The position numbers and the translations under genes are program-made. A stretch of DNA of 64,000 nucleotides from Cupriavidus phytohabitans (GTDB lineage Bacteria; Pseudomonadota; Gammaproteobacteria; Burkholderiales; Burkholderiaceae), in contig NZ_AUFE01000014.1 in assembly GCF_000426345.1 (NCBI RefSeq), positions 1 to 64,000 of the forward strand, read 5' to 3'. Positions 1 through 7,742 of this stretch are shown here, piece after piece; position 1 is the stretch's first letter; every line of letters begins with the position of its first letter. The notes under the pieces are model-generated. The model had not been told where the DNA came from. It saw only the letters and a program-made list of their open reading frames with translations, and made no database searches.

Positions 1-814
1 CGACCGCGCGGATCGCGGTGATCGGCGACGGACGGTAGCGCGGCTCCTGGTAGAACTGGTTGTAGATCGACTCCATCACCGGGTGCGACACGTCCAGCCC
101 GGTCAGGTCCATCAGCTCGAACGGGCCCATGCGGAAGCCGGCCTGCTCGCGCATGATGTTGTCGATGTCGGCAAACTCGGCCACGCCTTCCTGCGCGACC
201 TTCAGGCCTTCGATATTCATGCCGCGGCCGGCATGGTTGACGATAAAGCCCGGCATGTCCTTGCAGCGCACCGGCGTATGGCCCATGCGGCGCGACAGCG
301 CCATCAGCGCGTCGCCAACCTGTGGATCGCCCGACAGGCCGTCGATGACCTCGACCACCTTCATCAGCGGCACCGGGTTGAAGAAGTGGTAGCCGGCGAT
401 GCGGCCCGGGTGCTTCGCGCCCACGGCGATCGCGGTGATCGACAGCGACGAGGTGTTCGAGGCGATGATGGCGTTCTCGCGCAGGATCGCTTCCAGCTTG
501 GCGATCAGGTCGCGCTTGACTTCCAGCTTCTCGACGATGGCTTCCAGCACCATGTCGCACCCGGCCAGGTCTTCCAGAGCGCCGCACGGCTTGACGCGGG
601 CCAGCGTGGCCTCGGCGTCAGCGGCGCTGATCTTGCCCTTGTCGGCGAGCTTGGCCAGCGTGTCCTGCAGGTACTGGCGGGCGGCGGCCACAGCTTGCGG
701 GTTGGCGTCGTACAGGTTGACGGTCAGGCCAGCCTGGGCGGCGATCTGCGCGATGCCGCGGCCCATGGCGCCGGTGCCGACGATGCCCAGCGTGTCGATG
801 GTGAAAGTGCTCAT
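1..814 (-). CDS. 3-hydroxyacyl-CoA dehydrogenase, C-terminus cut by window edge
   Basis: NAD-dependent oxidation of 3-hydroxyacyl-CoA to 3-ketoacyl-CoA (beta-oxidation or PHB/butyrate-type metabolism, cytoplasmic). The N-terminus has a Rossmann motif GTGAMGRGIAQIA. It is followed by the family motifs ASNTSSLSITAIA and GYHFFNPVPLMKVVEV, and then the C-terminal-domain sequence MPGFIVNHAGRGMN. The region around FELMDLTGLDVSHPVM resembles the long PaaH-type enzymes of about 500 residues more than the 284-residue Hbd type, so a second C-terminal domain probably lies outside the window. Two ATG codons are adjacent (817 and 814); a GGGACG-like ribosome site precedes them. The gene is divergent from the glutathione transferase gene. 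Family is certain; the exact substrate is not. Confidence 0.9.
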   Translation of the reverse strand, partial: MSTFTIDTLGIVGTGAMGRGIAQIAAQAGLTVNLYDANPQAVAAARQYLQDTLAKLADKGKISAADAEATLARVKPCGALEDLAGCDMVLEAIVEKLEVKRDLIAKLEAILRENAIIASNTSSLSITAIAVGAKHPGRIAGYHFFNPVPLMKVVEVIDGLSGDPQVGDALMALSRRMGHTPVRCKDMPGFIVNHAGRGMNIEGLKVAQEGVAEFADIDNIMREQAGFRMGPFELMDLTGLDVSHPVMESIYNQFYQEPRYRPSPITAIRAV

Positions 815-1000
815 CATTCGTCCCAAAAGTTGTGGTTAAATTAGCACGATCGTACGTTTTTTGCACCTTTCCGAACAGACCGGAAGGGCAGGCGGCGTGC
901 GCTGATCGGCCAGGCCGGACACGGCAGGCTCCGGATGGTCCACAATCCCCCTCAGGCCCGTGCCGTGCGGGCGACTATTCCAACAACGGAGAGAGACGAC

Positions 1001-1645
1001 ATGCTGAAGCTCTGCGGCTTTGCCGCCAGCAACTACTACAACAAAGTGAAGCTGGCGCTGCTGGAAAAGAACGTGCCGTTCGAAGAGGTGCTGGCCTGGA
1101 TCGGCGAGACCGACCCGGCCGCAACGCCGGCGGGCAAGGTGCCCTACATGATCACCGAATCCGGCTCACTGTGCGAGTCGGAAGTCATCGTCGAATACCT
1201 GGAAGCGGCATTCCCGCAGACGCCGCTGCTGCCGAAGGACCCGCTGCAGGCCGGCAAGGTGCGCGAGATCGTCACCTTCATGGAGCTGTACCTGGAGCTG
1301 ACGGCGCGCGAGCTGTATCCAGAGGCGTTCTTCGGCGGCAAGGTCAGCGACAGTGTCAAGGAGCGCCAGCACAAGCTACTGGCGCGCTATATCCCGGCGT
1401 TTGCCAGGCTGGCGAAGTTCTCGCCGTATATCGCAGGCGACAGCTTCACGCTGGCCGACTGCGCGGCAGCAGTGCACCTGCCGCTGGTGTCGTCGTGCAC
1501 CAAGATCATCTATGGCACGGATATGCTGGCTGACCTGCCGGTCAAGGATTACCTGAAGACGCTGTCGCAGCGCGAGTCGGTGCAGAAAGTCAATGCAGAC
1601 CGGAAGGCGAATACCGAGCTGATGATGAGTCGTAGCAAGAAGTAA
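1001..1645 (+). CDS. Glutathione S-transferase family protein
   Basis: A 214-residue soluble GST. The N-terminal thioredoxin-like domain starts MLKLCGFAASNYYNKVK; the glutathione-contacting segment GKVPYMI and the ESEVIVEYLE motif follow. An all-helical C-terminal domain from about residue 85 contains FTLADCAAAVHLPL, with the N-capping-box type motif usual in GSTs. The first residues fit a Ser-type or unclassified bacterial GST rather than a Cys-type glutaredoxin-like one. The start at 1001 is chosen because GGAGAGAG lies just upstream; a longer frame reading back to 935 has no such site. It is transcribed away from the dehydrogenase gene and ends at a bidirectional terminator. The substrate cannot be told. 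Confidence 0.88.
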   Translation: MLKLCGFAASNYYNKVKLALLEKNVPFEEVLAWIGETDPAATPAGKVPYMITESGSLCESEVIVEYLEAAFPQTPLLPKDPLQAGKVREIVTFMELYLELTARELYPEAFFGGKVSDSVKERQHKLLARYIPAFARLAKFSPYIAGDSFTLADCAAAVHLPLVSSCTKIIYGTDMLADLPVKDYLKTLSQRESVQKVNADRKANTELMMSRSKK

Positions 1646-1701
1646 GCGGAGGCGGCTAGCGTTGCGCTAGCGGTCGGATGTATCCACCGTCCGTAGTGGA
1701 C

Positions 1702-1733
1702 GCTCCCCTCTCCCGTGCGCGGGAGAGGGGAGC
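1702..1733. repeat. REP-like palindrome, copy 1
   Basis: Perfect inverted repeat: arms of 14 nt (GCTCCCCTCTCCCG and its complement) around a 4-nt loop TGCG. It lies between the GST gene and the aminotransferase gene. The same CCCTCTCCC...GGGAGAGGG core recurs at 5647, 5745 and 9807. Confidence 0.85.
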
Positions 1734-1766
1734 AAACATGCCGGCTCGCGAAGGCATCAGGAAGCA

Positions 1767-1797
1767 AAACGCCCGCGAATCGTCGCGGGCGTTTTTG
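1767..1797. terminator. Bidirectional rho-independent terminator
   Basis: Stem AAACGCCCGCGA / TCGCGGGCGTTT with loop ATCG, followed by a T run on the plus strand and preceded by an A run. It sits between the convergent GST (+) and aminotransferase (-) genes and can serve both. Confidence 0.85.
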
Positions 1798-1811
1798 TCT
1801 GAGTGTCTGCT

Positions 1812-2984
1812 TTAAAGCTTCCCCAACCTTTCCAGCGCCAGCGCCAGCGTCTCTTCCTTCTTCGCAAAGCAGAACCGCACCACGCCCGACTCGCGCGGCT
1901 GCGTATAGAACGCCGACACCGGAATCGCCGCCACGCCGATCTCGCGCGTCAGCCACATGGCGAAGTCCGCCTCGCTCAGGTCGGAAATAGCCGAGTAGTC
2001 GACGCACTGGAAGTAGGTGCCATCCGACGGCAGCAACTTGAAGCGCGAATCCGCCAGCCCGGCGCGGAAGAAATCGCGCTTGGCCTGGTAGAACGCCGAC
2101 AGCTGCAGGTACGGCGCGGGATCGGCCATGTAGTCGGCCAGCCCGTGCTGCACCGGCGTATTGACGGTGAACACGTTGAACTGGTGCACCTTGCGGAACT
2201 CGGCCATCAGCGCGGCCGGCGCCGCCACGTAGCCGACCTTCCAGCCGGTCACATGATAAGTCTTGCCGAAGCTGGAGATCACGAAGCTGCGGCGCGCCAG
2301 CTCGGGATGGCGCGACACCGACTCATGCCGCTGGCCGTCGTAGACCATGTGCTCGTAGACCTCGTCCGACAGCAGGAGGATGTCGGTGCCGGCCAGAATC
2401 TGTACCAGCTTGTCCATGTCGCCCGCGCGCCAGATCGTGCCGGTGGGGTTGTGCGGCGTGTTGATGAGGATCATGCGCGTGCGCGGCGTGATCGCGGCGG
2501 CGAGCTTGTCGAAGGGCACGCGGAACTCGGGCGCCTCCAGCGTGACCGGCACGGCGGTGGCGCCGGCCAGTTCGATCGCGGGCAGGTAGCTGTCGTAGCA
2601 GGGCTCGAGCACGATCACTTCGTCGCCCGGATGCACGGCGCACAGGATCGCGGTCAGGATTCCCTGCGTGGCGCCGGCGGTGACGGTGATCTCGGTATCC
2701 CAGCTGTACTGGTGGCCGTACAGCGCGGCGATCTTGTCGGCGATGGCCTGGCGCAGGCGCGGCACACCCGCCATCGGCGGGTACTGGTTATGGCCGGCGC
2801 GCATCGCCCCGGCGACGGCATCGACGATCTTCGGGTCGCAATCGAAGTCCGGAAATCCCTGGCCCAGGTTGACGGCGTTCTTCTCGATGGCCAGGGCCGA
2901 CATCACGGTGAAGATGGTGGTGCCGACGCCGGGCAGGCGCGAGGGCGGCGGGGTCAGGGGGGCGAGCGTGGTGTCTGCGGACAT
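1812..2984 (-). CDS. Pyridoxal phosphate-dependent aminotransferase, methionine aminotransferase type
   Basis: A 390-residue class I/II (fold type I) aminotransferase. Visible landmarks are NLGQGFPDFDCDPKI near the start, NTPHNPTGT in the middle, the SDEVYEH motif with the PLP-contacting Asp and Tyr, the Schiff-base lysine in SSFGKTYHVTGWKVGY (about residue 240), and a C-terminal VVRFCFAKKEETL with the carboxylate-binding Arg. Overall it looks most like the YbdL/kynurenine aminotransferase-like group that prefers methionine and aromatic amino acids, so a role in the methionine salvage transamination step or general 2-oxo-acid transamination is inferred. No methionine salvage genes are nearby. 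The downstream end is the bidirectional terminator at 1767. Confidence 0.88.
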   Translation of the reverse strand: MSADTTLAPLTPPPSRLPGVGTTIFTVMSALAIEKNAVNLGQGFPDFDCDPKIVDAVAGAMRAGHNQYPPMAGVPRLRQAIADKIAALYGHQYSWDTEITVTAGATQGILTAILCAVHPGDEVIVLEPCYDSYLPAIELAGATAVPVTLEAPEFRVPFDKLAAAITPRTRMILINTPHNPTGTIWRAGDMDKLVQILAGTDILLLSDEVYEHMVYDGQRHESVSRHPELARRSFVISSFGKTYHVTGWKVGYVAAPAALMAEFRKVHQFNVFTVNTPVQHGLADYMADPAPYLQLSAFYQAKRDFFRAGLADSRFKLLPSDGTYFQCVDYSAISDLSEADFAMWLTREIGVAAIPVSAFYTQPRESGVVRFCFAKKEETLALALERLGKL

Positions 2985-3053
2985 GTTGCGGGCGTGTCGA
3001 TGCGGTAAGAGGAGGGCGCGCGTGCCGAACCGGCCCCGCGCGATCCGGCAATT

Positions 3054-3602
3054 CTAAAGCGGATCGGCGGTCGTGTCGGCGGTGGTGCCGGCCTGAGCGG
3101 CCAGCCAGGCGCCAAAGCCCGGCGGCGTCAGCACCTCGACGCCGCTGGAGCGGCGCAGGCGGCTGCGCAGCTTGAGCACCGCCTTGTCCTTCGATACCAG
3201 GCACGCGGCGCCGGCAAAGTGGGCCAGCTCAACAAACTTCTGGTCGTCGGTGTCCTTGCAGCGGGGCAGCCGGATGGCGTCGGCCTCGTCCTGCGGCGGC
3301 AGCGGTTCGAGGCGGGTCAGGCGATCGACGGTGGCCAGCGCGGTGTCGATATCGACCTCGAAGCGGGCAAATTGCGGATAAGCCAGCACGCGGCGCAACT
3401 CTTCGCGGCAATCGGCGCGGATCACCGGGGCGATGGTGCCGGCCTCCAGCGCGTGCCGGATCGGCTCGACATGCGGGTCGCGGAACACCAGCAGGTCGAC
3501 CCAGATATTGGAGTCGAGCACCACGCAGGGCGCGCCCGCTGGGGCAGATGTGACGCCGGCGGGGCTGGCGGGATGGTCGGTTCCGGTGCTGTCGAGGCGC
3601 AT
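3054..3602 (-). CDS. PIN-domain protein (putative toxin-type RNase), no adjacent antitoxin
   Basis: A 182-residue PIN_3/TIGR00305-type protein. Acidic residues expected for a Mg-dependent RNase are visible: [14 protein letters not shown] at the start of the domain, CREELRRVL in the middle, and [13 protein letters not shown] then [10 protein letters not shown] toward the end. Proteins of this group are often annotated as VapC-like toxins, but no small antitoxin gene lies on either side: downstream is the aminotransferase, and upstream is the divergent yaaA, whose start is 50 bp away. About 25 N-terminal residues before VVLDSNIW are Ala/Pro-rich and may be a spacer or an over-long start. Function as a toxin is therefore unproven. 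Confidence 0.8.
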   Translation of the reverse strand: MRLDSTGTDHPASPAGVTSAPAGAPCVVLDSNIWVDLLVFRDPHVEPIRHALEAGTIAPVIRADCREELRRVLAYPQFARFEVDIDTALATVDRLTRLEPLPPQDEADAIRLPRCKDTDDQKFVELAHFAGAACLVSKDKAVLKLRSRLRRSSGVEVLTPPGFGAWLAAQAGTTADTTADPL

Positions 3603-3651
3603 TCGCTACAATCTTGGCTGGTTTGTCCTTGGCTACTGCCGCGATTTTGCC

Positions 3652-4437
3652 ATGCTCATCGTTTTGTCTCCCGCCAAGTCACTGGATTACGAGACACCCC
3701 CGCGCATCAAGACCCATACGCTGCCGCGTTTCATCGACCGTTCCGCCACGCTGATCGAGCGCCTGCGCAAGCTCGCGCCGCAGGACGTGGGCGCGCTGAT
3801 GGACATCTCCGACAAGCTCGCCGTGCTCAATGTCACGCGCTATGCCGAGTGGTCGCCCGAGTTCACCGCCGCCAACAGCAAGCAGGCGGTGCTGGCCTTC
3901 AACGGCGACGTTTACGACGGTCTCGATGCGAAGACGCTGACCGCCGAGGACCTCGGCTTCGCGCAGAAGCACCTGCGCATCCTGTCGGGCCTGTATGGCG
4001 TGCTGCGCCCCCTGGACTGGATGCAGCCCTACCGGCTGGAGATGGGCACGCGCCTCGACAACGCCGCTGGCAAGGACCTCTATGCGTTCTGGGGCGATGA
4101 TGTCACGCAGATGATCAACGGCGACATGGCCGCGCTGAAGCAGGAAGGCTCGCAAGTGCTGGTCAACCTGGCTTCGGAAGAGTATTTCAAGGTGGTGCGG
4201 CCCAAGGTGCTGCAGGCGCGCATCGTCACGCCGGTGTTCGAGGACTGGAAGGGCGGGCGCTACAAGATCATCTCGTTCCATGCCAAGCGCGCGCGCGGCA
4301 CGATGGCGCGATACGCGGTCACGCACCGCATCACCGAGCCGGAAAAGCTCAAGCGCTTCGCCGAGGACGGCTATGCCTTCGATGCCTCCGCTTCCGACGC
4401 CGGCCGTTGGGTGTTCCGCCGCCGCTTGGAAGACTGA
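3652..4437 (+). CDS. yaaA: Peroxide stress protein YaaA (UPF0246)
   Basis: A 261-residue cytoplasmic protein beginning [17 protein letters not shown], the signature start of YaaA/UPF0246. Further conserved blocks are [50 protein letters not shown] and the C-terminal [17 protein letters not shown]. In E. coli YaaA limits intracellular free iron during peroxide stress and binds DNA. The start at 3652 gives the canonical N-terminus; the frame is open farther upstream but overlaps the divergent PIN gene. No OxyR site was identified by eye. The next gene begins about 40 bp downstream on the same strand, so co-transcription is likely. Confidence 0.93.
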   Translation: MLIVLSPAKSLDYETPPRIKTHTLPRFIDRSATLIERLRKLAPQDVGALMDISDKLAVLNVTRYAEWSPEFTAANSKQAVLAFNGDVYDGLDAKTLTAEDLGFAQKHLRILSGLYGVLRPLDWMQPYRLEMGTRLDNAAGKDLYAFWGDDVTQMINGDMAALKQEGSQVLVNLASEEYFKVVRPKVLQARIVTPVFEDWKGGRYKIISFHAKRARGTMARYAVTHRITEPEKLKRFAEDGYAFDASASDAGRWVFRRRLED

Positions 4438-4478
4438 ACCCTCGAAGACTGAACCCTAACGCAACGAGACCGCCAGCC

Positions 4479-5621
4479 ATGCCTTCCGCCCTGCACATCT
4501 CCTCGCATTTCGATTCGGGTGCCATCGAGGTCGAGGCGCTTGACCGTGCCGACGATATCCGCTTGCGCATCCGCGCCGATTCGCACGCCGACTTCCGGCA
4601 ATGGTTCCACTTCCGCCTGCAGGGCGCGGCGGGGCAGGCGTGCCGGATGCACTTCCTCAACGCGGGCGACTGCACTTACCCGGACGGCTGGCGTGACTAC
4701 CGCGCGGTGGCCTCGTATGACCGCGCGTACTGGTTCCGCGTGCCGACCCGCTTCGACGGCAAGGTGATGACGGTGGAATTCACGCCCGGGCACGACAGCG
4801 TCTGGTTCGCGTATTTCGAGCCCTATCCCGACGAGCGCCACCTGTCGCTGCTGGCGAGCTGCCAGCGTTCGCCGCTGGCGCAACTGTCACATCTGGGCAG
4901 CACTGTCGACGGGCGCGACATGACCCGCGTCACGCTGGGCCAGCCCGGGCCCGGCAAGAAGACCATCTGGATGATCGCGCGCCAGCATCCGGGCGAGAGC
5001 ATGGCCGAATGGTTTGTCGAGGGCGTGCTGCAGCGGCTGACAGGCACCGGCGTCTGGACCGGCGATCCGGTCGCGCGCAAGCTGCTCGAGCGCGCCGTGT
5101 TCCATATCGTGCCGAACATGAACCCGGATGGCTCGGCGCGCGGCAACCTGCGCACCAATGCCGCTGGCGCCAACCTGAACCGCGAATGGATGTCGCCCAG
5201 CGCGGATATCAGTCCGGAGGTCTACCATGTACGCCGCGCCATCGAGGCCACGGGGTGTGACATGTTCTTCGATATCCACGGCGACGAGGGCTTGCCGTAC
5301 AACTTCGTCGCCGGCAGCGAGATGCTGCCCGGCTTTACCGAGGCGCGCCGGCGCGAGCAGCAGCGCTTCATCGAAGCCTTCAAGCGCGCTTCACCGGACT
5401 TCCAGGACGTACACGGCTACGCCGCCAGCAAGTACAACGCCGACGCGCTCAAGCTCGCGTCCAAGTACATCGGCCATACCTTCGGCTGCCTGGCGCTGAC
5501 GCTGGAAATGCCGTTCAAGGACAACGCCGATCTGCCCGATGCGGCGGTGGGCTGGAACGGCGCGCGCAGTGCGCTGCTGGGCACGGCGATGCTGCAGGCG
5601 ATCCTGGATTACCTGGGCTGA
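4479..5621 (+). CDS. M14-family zinc carboxypeptidase, cytosolic CCP/AGTPBP1-like
   Basis: A 380-residue protein without signal peptide. Residues 1-120 form the beta-rich N-terminal domain typical of cytosolic carboxypeptidases; the catalytic M14 domain follows. Zinc ligands are visible as H and E in RQHPGESMAEWF and a later H in FFDIHGDEGLPYN. The substrate-contact motif NPDGSARGNLRTN and NLNREW follow the family, and the general-base Glu is in LTLEMPFKD. Eukaryotic relatives remove C-terminal glutamates from tubulin; the bacterial substrate is unknown. A 14-nt unit GAAGACTGAACCCT is duplicated at the junction with yaaA (about 4428-4456). The gene ends just before a pair of inverted REP-like elements. 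Confidence 0.88.
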   Translation: MPSALHISSHFDSGAIEVEALDRADDIRLRIRADSHADFRQWFHFRLQGAAGQACRMHFLNAGDCTYPDGWRDYRAVASYDRAYWFRVPTRFDGKVMTVEFTPGHDSVWFAYFEPYPDERHLSLLASCQRSPLAQLSHLGSTVDGRDMTRVTLGQPGPGKKTIWMIARQHPGESMAEWFVEGVLQRLTGTGVWTGDPVARKLLERAVFHIVPNMNPDGSARGNLRTNAAGANLNREWMSPSADISPEVYHVRRAIEATGCDMFFDIHGDEGLPYNFVAGSEMLPGFTEARRREQQRFIEAFKRASPDFQDVHGYAASKYNADALKLASKYIGHTFGCLALTLEMPFKDNADLPDAAVGWNGARSALLGTAMLQAILDYLG

Positions 5622-5646
5622 GGCCTTTGGCTGTTGCAGGTTTGCT

Positions 5647-5672
5647 CCCCTCTCCCGCCTGCGGGAGAGGGG
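5647..5672. repeat. REP-like palindrome, copy 2 (left half of an inverted pair)
   Basis: Arms CCCCTCTCCCGC / GCGGGAGAGGGG with loop CT. It is followed by a GGGGGTGAGGGC tail that is complementary to the tail of copy 3, so the two elements form an inverted, BIME-like pair. Confidence 0.85.
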
Positions 5673-5744
5673 CCGGGGGTGAGGGCCGGCGCATGGCAAG
5701 CATCGTGACGTCTCGCTTCGTGGAGAGGCCTGCCCTCACCCCCG

Positions 5745-5770
5745 CCCCTCTCCCATGAATGGGAGAGGGG
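5745..5770. repeat. REP-like palindrome, copy 3 (right half of an inverted pair)
   Basis: Arms CCCCTCTCCCAT / ATGGGAGAGGGG with loop GA, preceded by GCCCTCACCCCCG. Positions 5732-5755 are the reverse complement of 5661-5684 with one mismatch or indel. It lies just downstream of the lipoprotein gene that ends at 5804 on the minus strand. Confidence 0.85.
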
Positions 5771-5803
5771 AGAGTACAAGCGCACGCACAAGCGCCCGAG
5801 CGC

Positions 5804-6655
5804 TTACTGCTTCTTCTTGGTCTTGCTGCTTGTCTTCGCCGACCCGGATGCCGACTTCGTCGACTTGGCCGCCGATGACTTGCTCGACTTCGACGCCGCC
5901 GTGCTCTTGCCCTTGGCACCCTTGCGGCTCTTGCCGGACGACGTGGCCTGGCTCGACATGGGCACGGCCGGCGCGGCAGCGGGTTCGCTGATGGTGGCGC
6001 CGCTGGGGTCCTGCAGCTCGTACGCCAGCATCATGCCGTCGTCGTAGCCGCAGCGCACGCGCACGGGCTGCCAGTCGTCGCCGCGGCGCTTGTGCGCGGT
6101 GGCGTTGAACGTCACCACGGTGCTGACCGGCACGGCCTGCTTGCCGGGCGAGAAGCGTCCGCTCCAGGGCTCGGTCATGGCCTGCCCGGCGGCGAGCGCG
6201 CCGGTGGGGATCTTCAGGGCATCGTAGGTGGCCGAGCGCGGCACCACCCAGCTGGCGTGCGCGGCGCAGTCGGCCACGTCGCTGCTGGCGTTCTCGGTCT
6301 TCATCAGCTGCTCGCGCATGCGTGCGCGATACTCGGACAGGCTGACACGGCCGCGATCGGGCAGGGTGATGGTCTTGGTGGGCGGCGTGGAAGTGGCGGC
6401 GGGAGCGGGAGCGGCAGGCCTGGCGGGAGCGCCCGTCGGGGCAGCGGCAGGGGCCTGGGCGGCGGCCTCGTCGGCCGGCATGTTGGCGCAGCCCGCCAGC
6501 CCGATCGCACCGGCCACCGCGGCAGCGACCATGCGGAGCCGGCTGCCGAGCAGTTCGGAAATTCGTCGGATCACAGTGTTTGCGGTGTTTGCGTTCTGGG
6601 ATTGGCTTGCCGGCGCGGGGCCGGCAGGCCGGGTAGCTTCGCAAAGGAATGCCAT
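5804..6655 (-). CDS. Putative lipoprotein with a Lys/Ser/Ala-rich histone-like tail
   Basis: A 283-residue protein of unknown function. A hydrophobic segment MVAAAVAGAIGLAGC ends in a lipobox-like LAGC, so an ATG at about 6532 giving a lipoprotein may be the true start; the longer start at 6655 has no clear ribosome site either. A Pro/Ala-rich linker follows, then a compact central domain (roughly residues 90-220) with DCAAHASWVVPRSATYDALKI-type sequence and two cysteines. The last 45 residues are almost only Lys, Ser, Ala, Thr and Gly (for example SSKSSAAKSTKSASGSAK), like histone H1 tails. The central domain recalls small periplasmic proteins annotated BspC-like in Burkholderiales, but I am not certain of that link. 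Downstream lie paired REP elements. Confidence 0.6.
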   Translation of the reverse strand: MAFLCEATRPAGPAPASQSQNANTANTVIRRISELLGSRLRMVAAAVAGAIGLAGCANMPADEAAAQAPAAAPTGAPARPAAPAPAATSTPPTKTITLPDRGRVSLSEYRARMREQLMKTENASSDVADCAAHASWVVPRSATYDALKIPTGALAAGQAMTEPWSGRFSPGKQAVPVSTVVTFNATAHKRRGDDWQPVRVRCGYDDGMMLAYELQDPSGATISEPAAAPAVPMSSQATSSGKSRKGAKGKSTAASKSSKSSAAKSTKSASGSAKTSSKTKKKQ

Positions 6656-6838
6656 GATAGAGGAAACCTATCCGGCAAAGTTCCTAAATCTTGTTACCTA
6701 TTCTTCTAACGCAATGACGACGCGCAGGAAGCGGCCTGCTTTCTAGCAGATATTTCCCACGCTGCACAATTGCGGGGAACCCGCACGACCGGTCCGCGGT
6801 GATCCGCGCGGCCCGGCCGTGGTGCGTTGGCAAACGCC

Positions 6839-7726
6839 TCAGGCCACGCGCGAAGGCATCGCGCGCGTAAAGCGCAGCAAATCGTCCAGCAGTGCGTTCA
6901 GGTCATGGCGCAGCTTGGCGAAGCCGGCGGTGTGGGTCAGGCCCACTTCATCCATGTACAGCTTGCGGTTGACCTCGAGTTGCAGGCTGTGGCGCCCGGC
7001 CTGCGGCTGGCCGACCACGCGCACGATTTCCACGCCCTTGTACGGGTGGTTGCGCCAGACCTCGTAGCCCATGTCCTTGAGCACGCCTTCGATGCGGTCG
7101 GTAAAGCGCTTGTCGCAGGTGGTGCCGTCGCGGTCGCCGACGACGAAGTCGGGATGCTCCAGGCCAGGGAACTCGGTCGCGTATTGCGCGGCGCGGCTCG
7201 GCATCGAATGGCAGTTGATGTGCCAGGCGCTGCCGTGGCTGGAGACCGCGTGATCGGCCAGCTTTTGCAGCTGCGCGTAGTAGGGCAGGTAGCAGCGGTT
7301 GATGCGCGCCTGCACTTCTTCCACGGCGAGCTTGCGGTCGTAGATCGCCTCGCCGCTGTCGAGCACGCGCCAGACCAGGCCCTTGCCGAGCCGGGTCTTG
7401 GAGGTTTCCTGCTTCGCGCCGGGCCAGGGGGCCTCGAGCAGCGCTTCGTCGATTTCCTCCAGCGCGCGGTTGGCGTCGATGTAGCTGCGCGGGAAGCCCG
7501 CGCACAGCAGCGGGATGCCGCGCGCCGGCGCGCCGGCGTAGAGTTCATCGACGAAGGTGTCCTCGGCCTGCCGCAGCAGCGGCAGCGGCAGGGCGGGATC
7601 GGGGCGGAAGTCCGTCGGGTAGGTGGTCGCGCTGTGCGGCGAGTCCAGGAACAGCGGGGCGGGCTCGCCGTCCGGCTGGTACAGGAAGAATGGACTATCC
7701 GCGGTGGTTCGGTCGGTATCGGTCAT
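6839..7726 (-). CDS. N-formylglutamate amidohydrolase
   Basis: A 295-residue enzyme of the FGase family (HutG-type PF05013), hydrolysing N-formyl-L-glutamate or related N-formyl amino acids to formate and the amino acid. Family landmarks are PLFLDSPHSATTYP near the start, DTFVDELY, SYIDANRALEEID, SAWHINCHSMPS (metal/active-site His and Ser), NHPYKGVEIVR and LQLEVNRKLYMDE with the conserved Glu. The start at 7726 (MTDTDR) follows the stop of the Bug receptor gene by 16 bp, so the two are co-transcribed. No hutU, hutH or hutI is nearby, so this is not a classical histidine utilisation locus; the receptor probably delivers a related carboxylate. Confidence 0.88.
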   Translation of the reverse strand: MTDTDRTTADSPFFLYQPDGEPAPLFLDSPHSATTYPTDFRPDPALPLPLLRQAEDTFVDELYAGAPARGIPLLCAGFPRSYIDANRALEEIDEALLEAPWPGAKQETSKTRLGKGLVWRVLDSGEAIYDRKLAVEEVQARINRCYLPYYAQLQKLADHAVSSHGSAWHINCHSMPSRAAQYATEFPGLEHPDFVVGDRDGTTCDKRFTDRIEGVLKDMGYEVWRNHPYKGVEIVRVVGQPQAGRHSLQLEVNRKLYMDEVGLTHTAGFAKLRHDLNALLDDLLRFTRAMPSRVA

Positions 7727-7742
7727 GATGCTGCGCCAGGGG

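Noticed and set aside
4428..4456. Tandem duplicate GAAGACTGAACCCT at the yaaA stop
   Set aside because: Two short copies spanning the stop codon; likely a small chance duplication without function.
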